From: CAZCBJ01 sp964496705
Lineage (GTDB): Bacteria; Chloroflexota; Anaerolineae; Anaerolineales; Anaerolineaceae
Assembly (NCBI GenBank): GCA_964496705.1
Contig: CAZCBJ010000061.1
Coordinates: 1 to 18,851, forward strand
Length of the DNA stretch: 18,851 nt
Direction of reading: 5' to 3'
Below are positions 14,353 to 18,851 of the stretch, piece after piece; position 1 is the first letter of the stretch, and the number at the start of each line of letters is the position of its first letter. The position numbers were made by a program, and so were the translations under genes. The notes under the pieces are model-generated. The model had not been told where the DNA came from and made no database searches. It was given only the letters and a program-made list of their open reading frames with translations.

Positions 14353-15484
14353 GCAAGCTCACATCCTGTTCCTGTTTTCAGATACGGGCGGCGGGCACCG
14401 CAGCGGTGCCGAAGCGATCATCGAGGGGTTGGAGCTTGAATTTCCCGGTCGGTTCTCCACCGAAATGGTGGACGTTTTCAAGGAGTACGCGCCCCCGCCA
14501 TTGAACCGCACACCGCAGATTTACCCCACGCTGGCGCGCATGCCGGACATGTGGCGGTTGGGCTACCAGGCGCTGGACGACCCCCAGCGCTCGAAGGCTT
14601 TTATCAAGATGATGTATCCCTATGTGCGCCGTGGTCTTCACCGGCTGCTGAAGAATCACCCCTGCGACCTGATCGTATCGGTGCATCAGTTCACCAACCA
14701 ACCCGTACTGGATGCGCTGCACCGCCATCCCGGGGTGCTTTTCGCCACGGTGGTGCTGGATATGGTCAGCGCCCCCGCGCCGTGGTTCGATCCGCGCGCC
14801 AACCTGGTGGTGGTGGCCACGCCCCCGGCTCAAGCCAGAGCGCTGGAGCTGGGCGTCCCGCCAGGGCGGGTGCGGGTGACCGGCATGCCGGTTGCCGAGC
14901 GCTTCTGCAGCCCGGCTGGCGAGCGCAATACACTGCGCGAGCAACTGGGTTGGCCGCAGGACCTGCCGGTCGTGCTGCTGGTGGGCGGGGGCGAGGGGAT
15001 GGGCCCGTTGAAGAAATTGGCGCTGGCCATCGATGAGAAGAATCCGCGCGCCATGCTGGCTGTGGTGTGCGGACGCAACCAAAAATTGCGCGCAGAGCTG
15101 GAGCAGCATCCCTGGCAGATGCCGGCCAGGGTGTACGGTTTCGTGCGCGAGATGCCCGAATTCATGCAGGCAGCCGATATTCTGGTGACCAAAGCCGGGC
15201 CGGGAACCATCGCCGAAGCGTTCATCGCCGGGCTGCCGCTGGTGCTGTACAGCCGCATGCCCGGCCAGGAGGACGGCAACGTGGTCTACGTGGTCAAGGG
15301 ACAGGCCGGGGTGTGGGCGCCAAAACCGCGCAAAGCCGCCTGGGTGGTGGTAAATTGGCTTGAGAATCCCGACCAGCGCCAGAAATTCGCCGAAAACTCG
15401 CGCCGGCTGGGGTTCCCGCAGGCTGCACGGCAAATCGCCCGCCTGCTGGCTGAACAGATTGATCAACATCGCGGGGGAGAGTGA
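14333..15484 (+). CDS. MGDG-synthase-family glycosyltransferase
   Basis: A 383-residue GT28-type enzyme. The N-terminal MGDG_synth half starts with SDTGGGHRSGAEAI (16-29); the C-terminal half has the nucleotide-sugar site VGGGEGMGPL (217-226), TKAGPGTIAEA (286-296) and PGQEDGN (310-316). Homologues add galactose or glucose from UDP-sugar to diacylglycerol, giving membrane glycolipids; MurG is more distant. No signal peptide or membrane helix, as expected for a peripheral membrane protein. Its ATG overlaps the DUF951 gene by 20 bp, with no clear ribosome site, so translation may depend on that of the upstream gene. The acceptor and sugar cannot be read from sequence. A short weak hairpin with a T-rich arm (15528-15558) follows and may end transcription. 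Confidence 0.9.
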   Translation: MSPKSPEQAHILFLFSDTGGGHRSGAEAIIEGLELEFPGRFSTEMVDVFKEYAPPPLNRTPQIYPTLARMPDMWRLGYQALDDPQRSKAFIKMMYPYVRRGLHRLLKNHPCDLIVSVHQFTNQPVLDALHRHPGVLFATVVLDMVSAPAPWFDPRANLVVVATPPAQARALELGVPPGRVRVTGMPVAERFCSPAGERNTLREQLGWPQDLPVVLLVGGGEGMGPLKKLALAIDEKNPRAMLAVVCGRNQKLRAELEQHPWQMPARVYGFVREMPEFMQAADILVTKAGPGTIAEAFIAGLPLVLYSRMPGQEDGNVVYVVKGQAGVWAPKPRKAAWVVVNWLENPDQRQKFAENSRRLGFPQAARQIARLLAEQIDQHRGGE

Positions 15485-15527
15485 TCACTCGCCAGGATGG
15501 ATAAGATGATCTGTGAAAGGCAAGCAG

Positions 15528-15558
15528 AGAGAAGGCCCATAAAAAGGTGTCCTTCTTT
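15528..15558 (+). terminator. Weak hairpin before tsaE
   Basis: AGAGAAGG (15528-15535) can pair with CCTTCTTT (15551-15558) with one G-U pair and a 15-nt loop. The T-rich bases are in the stem and there is no following T-run, so this is a doubtful terminator for the glycosyltransferase gene. It lies just upstream of the tsaE -10 box. Confidence 0.2.
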
Positions 15559-15568
15559 CAATTGACGC

Positions 15569-15574
15569 TATAAT
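15569..15574 (+). promoter_or_regulatory. TATAAT -10 box of leaderless tsaE transcript
   Basis: A consensus TATAAT is followed by exactly six bases and then the GTG start of tsaE, the same spacing as at 14110 and 14143. There is no ribosome site. A TTGAC overlaps just 5' of the hexamer and is too near to act as a -35. Confidence 0.6.
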
Positions 15575-15580
15575 ATTTAT

Positions 15581-16075
15581 GTGCCAATCCTCGATTCCAA
15601 CACGCTGGAATTCTTTTCACGCAGCCCCGAGCAAACCCGGAGGGTGGGCATGCGCCTGGGGGCGATGCTGCATCCGGGCGATGCGGTCTTTTTGAGCGGT
15701 GATCTGGGATCAGGGAAGACCACCCTGGTGCAGGGCATCGCTCAGGGCTGGGGGTCGCTCGACCCGGTATCCAGCCCAACCTTCATGCTGGTCAACGTGT
15801 ACCGCCGGCCGGACGGAATGAACATGATGCACCTGGACGCCTATCGGCTGGAGTCTGCTTTGGACGCAGAGGACCTGGACATCACCCAACTGCTGGACAG
15901 CCATGTGCTGTTGGTCGAATGGGCTGAGCGCATCATTTCGGCGCTGCCAGCGGAATATCTGCAAATCCGCTTGCGCTGGATAGCGGATGAACAACGCGGG
16001 ATGGTGTTTATCCCCAAAGGTGAGCGCTACGAGCGGCTGCTGGTGGAATTCCGGCGCAAGGCGTTTGGAGGCTGA
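15581..16075 (+). CDS. tsaE: t6A biosynthesis ATPase TsaE
   Basis: A 164-residue P-loop ATPase needed with TsaB, TsaC and TsaD for N6-threonylcarbamoyladenosine at position 37 of ANN-decoding tRNAs. The Walker A GDLGSGKT is at 40-47; the conserved SSPTFMLVNVY (64-74), HLDAYRL (84-90) and LLVEWAERI (110-118) follow. Length is normal. The start is GTG with no ribosome site, at the predicted transcription start. tsaB begins two bases after the stop and shares the message. tsaD is not in the window. Confidence 0.96.
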   Translation: MPILDSNTLEFFSRSPEQTRRVGMRLGAMLHPGDAVFLSGDLGSGKTTLVQGIAQGWGSLDPVSSPTFMLVNVYRRPDGMNMMHLDAYRLESALDAEDLDITQLLDSHVLLVEWAERIISALPAEYLQIRLRWIADEQRGMVFIPKGERYERLLVEFRRKAFGG

Positions 16076-16077
16076 AT

Positions 16078-16746
16078 ATGCTGCTGGCGGTGGACACCTC
16101 GACACAATGGATCGGGCTGGCGCTGTACGACGGCGCCCAGATGCCCGGCGAATGGATCTGGAAGACCCAGAATCACCACACAGTGGAGCTGGCGCCTGCC
16201 ATTCAGGGCCTGTTCCAGCGCTGCGGTCTGCGCCCGGCGGACCTCCAGGCGCTGGGGGTGGCGCTGGGACCGGGCTCGTTCACCAGCCTGCGCATCGGGT
16301 TGGCGGCAGTGAAGGGCATGGCGCTGGCGCTCAACCTGCCGGTGGTCGGCATCCCGACCCTCGACATCCTGGCGGCTGCCCAGCCGCTGTGCGACCTGCC
16401 CATGGCCGCCATTTTACAGGCGGGGCGCGGCCGGCTGGCTCTGGGTTGGTATACCGCCGAAAGTGGGCGCTGGATGGCGCGCGATGAAGCCAGACTGTAT
16501 ACCCTCGAGCAATTTTCACAGAATATCACCAAGCCGATCCTGGTGTGTGGGGAATTGAACGCGGGTGAACGCCAGATTCTAGCGCGCAAGCGCAAGAATG
16601 TGACCCTCGTATCGCCCGCCCAGTCGCTGCGGCGGCCTTCCTTCCTCGCCCAATTAGCCTGGGAGCGCTGGCAGGCCGGGCACAGGGACAATTTGGTATC
16701 GCTGGCGCCGATCTACCTGCACGTGGGCGAGGCCATTCCGGCGTGA
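16078..16746 (+). CDS. tsaB: t6A biosynthesis protein TsaB
   Basis: A 222-residue ASKHA-fold protein; it begins LLAVDTSTQWIGLAL and contains GPGSFTSLRIGLAAVKGMA, the TsaB hallmark. It forms the heterodimer with TsaD and binds TsaE, acting in the cytoplasm. GGAGG lies six bases before the ATG, which follows the tsaE stop by two bases. Its stop overlaps the rimI GTG start by four bases (GTGA), indicating translational coupling. Confidence 0.96.
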   Translation: MLLAVDTSTQWIGLALYDGAQMPGEWIWKTQNHHTVELAPAIQGLFQRCGLRPADLQALGVALGPGSFTSLRIGLAAVKGMALALNLPVVGIPTLDILAAAQPLCDLPMAAILQAGRGRLALGWYTAESGRWMARDEARLYTLEQFSQNITKPILVCGELNAGERQILARKRKNVTLVSPAQSLRRPSFLAQLAWERWQAGHRDNLVSLAPIYLHVGEAIPA

Positions 16747-17249
16747 ACGAAGCAGGCGAGCCACAGCCGGTGAGTTTCCGGTTGATGCGCATGGAAGATG
16801 TCGAGCAGGTGTTTGCCATTGACCAGGCGTCTTTTTCGCTGCCGTGGAGCGAGCGCTCCTTTCGCTTCGAGGTGACCAACCCCAATTCGCGCGCCTGGGT
16901 GGCAGAAACGGTTGGCGCCGATGGGTGTAAACAAATCGTGGGGATGCTGGTGATGTGGGTGGTGTTGGACGAGGGGCATGTGGCCACGCTGGCGGTGCAT
17001 CACGACCACCGTCGGCAGGGGACGGCGCAGCGGCTGCTGGCAACCGCGCTGCTGGATGGATATCGGCTGGGGGTGAGACTGGCATTGCTGGAAGTGCGCC
17101 GCGGCAACCTGAGCGCCCAGGCGCTGTATGAAAAATTCGGCTTTCGTGTGGTGGGCTCGCGCCCGCATTATTATCAAGACAACCAGGAAGACGCGCTGTT
17201 AATGACACTGCACGACCTCGATCCGCGCGCGTTGCATGAATTCCTTTAA
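16743..17249 (+). CDS. rimI: Ribosomal protein S18-alanine N-acetyltransferase RimI
   Basis: A 168-residue GNAT acetyltransferase. FRLMRMEDVEQVFAID begins the fold; the acetyl-CoA loop is about HHDHRRQGTAQRLL (86-99); LEVRRGNLSAQALYEKFGF (116-134) is the RimI signature, and Y143/Y144 lies near the end. It acetylates the N-terminal Ala of S18 and perhaps other proteins. Start is GTG, overlapping the tsaB stop as GTGA. The tsaE-tsaB-rimI order is a common bacterial arrangement, so the symbol is well supported. Substrate specificity is assigned from family and context. Confidence 0.93.
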   Translation: MNEAGEPQPVSFRLMRMEDVEQVFAIDQASFSLPWSERSFRFEVTNPNSRAWVAETVGADGCKQIVGMLVMWVVLDEGHVATLAVHHDHRRQGTAQRLLATALLDGYRLGVRLALLEVRRGNLSAQALYEKFGFRVVGSRPHYYQDNQEDALLMTLHDLDPRALHEFL

Positions 17250-17308
17250 AATCCAAAACATCTGATAAAATCGGGAACGGGATATCCTCTATCACCGGGA
17301 GGTAGGCT

Positions 17309-17956
17309 GTGGACACAGTCGAAATCTTTAAGGAAATTACCCAGCAGGTATCCAACTGCGAGCGCTGTGCGCTGCATTACTCGCGCAAGCGCGCGGTGCC
17401 TGGCGAAGGTCCGCTGAACGCTGAAATCATGTTTATCGGCGAAGGACCGGGATTCTACGAAAATGAACAGGGACGGCCGTTCGTGGGCGCAGCCGGGAAG
17501 TTCCTCGACGAGCTGCTGGCGTCCTGCGGCTTGAAACGCGAAGCGGTGTTCATCACCAATGTGGTCAAGTGCCGCCCGCCTGGCAACCGCGATCCGCTTC
17601 CCGATGAACTGGCTGCGTGCAATGAATACCTGGACCGGCAGATCAACGCATTGAATCCGACTGTGATCGTCACGCTGGGACGTTATTCGATGACCAAATT
17701 CCTGCCCAACGCGCGCATCAGCGACATCCACGGCCAGGCAGCCTGGGTCAAAGGGCGTCTGGTCGTGCCGATGTACCACCCGGCTGCGGCGCTTCATCAG
17801 CCCTCATTGAAAACCAGCGTGCAAAAGGATTTCTCGCGCCTGCCGCAGTTCATCCAGCAGGCGAAAAAAGCCGCCCAGCCGTTGGAAGCCAATCCGGTTG
17901 AGACAGCCGAAGAACCGTCTGTCAATGATGAGCCCACCCAGCTCAGCCTGTTCTAG
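17309..17956 (+). CDS. Family 4 (Fe-S) uracil-DNA glycosylase with QLSLF tail
   Basis: A 215-residue DNA-repair enzyme that removes uracil from DNA. Four cysteines for a 4Fe-4S cluster are C17, C20, C88 and C104. Motif 1, GEGPGFYENEQGRPFVG (44-60), and the C-terminal HPAAAL (157-162) are family 4 hallmarks. After the fold ends near 187, a charged, Pro/Glu-rich tail leads to a final QLSLF (211-215), which equals the bacterial beta-sliding-clamp-binding pentapeptide QL[SD]LF. Start is GTG with GGGAGGT five bases upstream. It lies 59 bp after rimI and probably has its own promoter (TAAAAT at 17266-17271, no clear -35). The clamp interaction is inferred from the motif. Confidence 0.95.
   Translation: MDTVEIFKEITQQVSNCERCALHYSRKRAVPGEGPLNAEIMFIGEGPGFYENEQGRPFVGAAGKFLDELLASCGLKREAVFITNVVKCRPPGNRDPLPDELAACNEYLDRQINALNPTVIVTLGRYSMTKFLPNARISDIHGQAAWVKGRLVVPMYHPAAALHQPSLKTSVQKDFSRLPQFIQQAKKAAQPLEANPVETAEEPSVNDEPTQLSLF
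17939..17953 (+). other. Coding segment for C-terminal beta-clamp-binding-like motif QLSLF
   Basis: The last five codons before the TAG encode Gln-Leu-Ser-Leu-Phe, preceded by a low-complexity acidic linker (about residues 188-210). The motif equals the consensus QL[SD]LF that many bacterial repair and replication proteins use to bind the DnaN clamp. It sits at the exposed C-terminus, the usual location. Confidence 0.7.
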
Positions 17957-18079
17957 GTTGACGGGCGAGATCTGGCTCATACGGACGCGCATCTTGGAAA
18001 GGGACGCATCCCAATATATTCTGAAAAGCATACTTCCCCGTTACAGGGAAAAAAAACTAAATCACAGGAATTGAATATC

Positions 18080-18851
18080 ATGACTGACAACCTGATCAAG
18101 AAACAAATGCTGCAAAAATTCGAAGACCGCAGTGCGCGGGTGGCCGTGCTGGGTCTGGGATATGTGGGGCTGCCCTTCGCCACCGTTTTTGCACAAGCGG
18201 GATTTCACGTGACCGGCATTGACCCGATTCAGGAAAAAATCGAACTGGTGAACCAGGGTAAGAGCTATGTGTTGGACGTGCCGGATGAACTGGTGGCGCG
18301 GCTGGTGAATGAAGGCTACCTGAAAGCCACCACTGATTATGCAGTGCTGCGCGAGATCGACGCGGTGGCCATCTGTGTGCCAACTCCGCTCGGGAAATCC
18401 AAAGACCCAGACTTATCCTTTATAGTTTCAGCCAGCGATAGCCTGGCGCCGTATGTCCACTCGGGGATGGTGGTGGTGCTGGAATCCTCAACCTATCCTG
18501 GCACCACACGCGAGCTGGTTTTGCCGCGGCTGATTGACCAGAGCGGTCTGGTGGCGGGAGAAAATATATTCATCGCCTTCTCACCCGAACGCGTGGATCC
18601 AGGGCGCACAGACTGGACCACCAAGAACACGCCCAAGGTGGTGGGCGGGATCACCGAGCACTGCTCGGATGTGTCCACCGCCTGGTATGCGCAGGCGCTG
18701 GACACGGTGGTGCGGGTTTCCTCGACAGAGGTGGCCGAGATGGCCAAGCTGCTAGAGAACACCTTTCGCATGATCAACCTGGGGCTGGTCAATGAGCTGG
18801 CAATCATGTGCGATCGGCTGGGGGTAGACGTGTGGGAGGTGGTGGACGCAG
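18080..18851 (+). CDS. Nucleotide-sugar dehydrogenase, 3' end cut by window edge
   Basis: The first 257 residues of a UDP-sugar 6-dehydrogenase. After a 19-residue lead, VAVLGLGYVGLPFA (21-34) is the NAD-binding motif; CVPTPLG, the STYPGTT segment, FSPERVDPG and KLLENTFRMINLGLVNEL are typical of the UDP-N-acetyl-glucosamine/mannosamine 6-dehydrogenase (WbpA/WecC/TviB) branch rather than plain UDP-glucose dehydrogenases. It makes UDP-uronic acids for surface polysaccharides. The catalytic Cys lies beyond the window. AGGA occurs ten bases before the ATG. It follows the glycosylase gene by 123 bp and likely opens a new cell-surface cluster downstream. Confidence 0.92.
   Translation, partial: MTDNLIKKQMLQKFEDRSARVAVLGLGYVGLPFATVFAQAGFHVTGIDPIQEKIELVNQGKSYVLDVPDELVARLVNEGYLKATTDYAVLREIDAVAICVPTPLGKSKDPDLSFIVSASDSLAPYVHSGMVVVLESSTYPGTTRELVLPRLIDQSGLVAGENIFIAFSPERVDPGRTDWTTKNTPKVVGGITEHCSDVSTAWYAQALDTVVRVSSTEVAEMAKLLENTFRMINLGLVNELAIMCDRLGVDVWEVVDA

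Noticed and set aside
18030..18056. TTCCC...GGGAA hairpin followed by a run of A
   Set aside because: The A-run is on the 3' side on the plus strand, so it would put a T-run before, not after, the stem on the minus strand. Neither strand forms a normal terminator.

Overview
The window is about 18.9 kb of GC-rich bacterial chromosome with tightly packed genes. The gene content fits a Chloroflexota bacterium, probably of the Anaerolineae type: a DUF951 protein, a processive-type MGDG-synthase-family glycosyltransferase, a GHL6-type glycoside hydrolase, a UroD-like protein and several genes that look leaderless. This placement is inferred from gene families, not from a marker gene. I see no rRNA, tRNA, insertion sequence, CRISPR array or prophage.

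Region 1 (about 1-4523) is a copper module. A membrane protein of the TauE/SafE-DsbD_2 type with a C-terminal cupredoxin-like domain (minus strand) is divergent from a Cu+-exporting P-type ATPase, CopA, followed by an unknown lipoprotein. The shared 155-bp intergenic region carries two small dyads and overlapping -10 boxes. After the lipoprotein lies about 300 bp with a 9-bp inverted repeat and a small antisense ORF.

Region 2 (4524-9254, plus strand) is a metabolic run: a GHL6-like glycoside hydrolase, an MBL-fold hydrolase, a zinc-dependent medium-chain dehydrogenase and a stand-alone PRPP-binding phosphoribosyltransferase.

Region 3 (9328-14110, minus strand) is a likely operon read from 14110 downwards: site-2-protease-type M50 peptidase, a TyrA-like dehydrogenase lacking the catalytic His, a GIY-YIG mini-protein, galactokinase (TTG start, 4-bp overlap) and a UroD-like protein (ATGA overlap). 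A DUF4232-like lipoprotein follows.

Region 4 (14143-18851, plus strand) holds DUF951, the MGDG-synthase-like glycosyltransferase, the tsaE-tsaB-rimI cluster (t6A biosynthesis plus S18 acetylation), a family 4 Fe-S uracil-DNA glycosylase ending in a beta-clamp-binding-like peptide, and a nucleotide-sugar dehydrogenase cut by the window edge.

The most notable signals are a symmetric bidirectional promoter at 14116-14137, in which both genes appear leaderless with the same TATAAT-N6-start geometry, repeated at tsaE; and the QLSLF tail on the uracil-DNA glycosylase. I found no clear-cut novel defence or mobile system.
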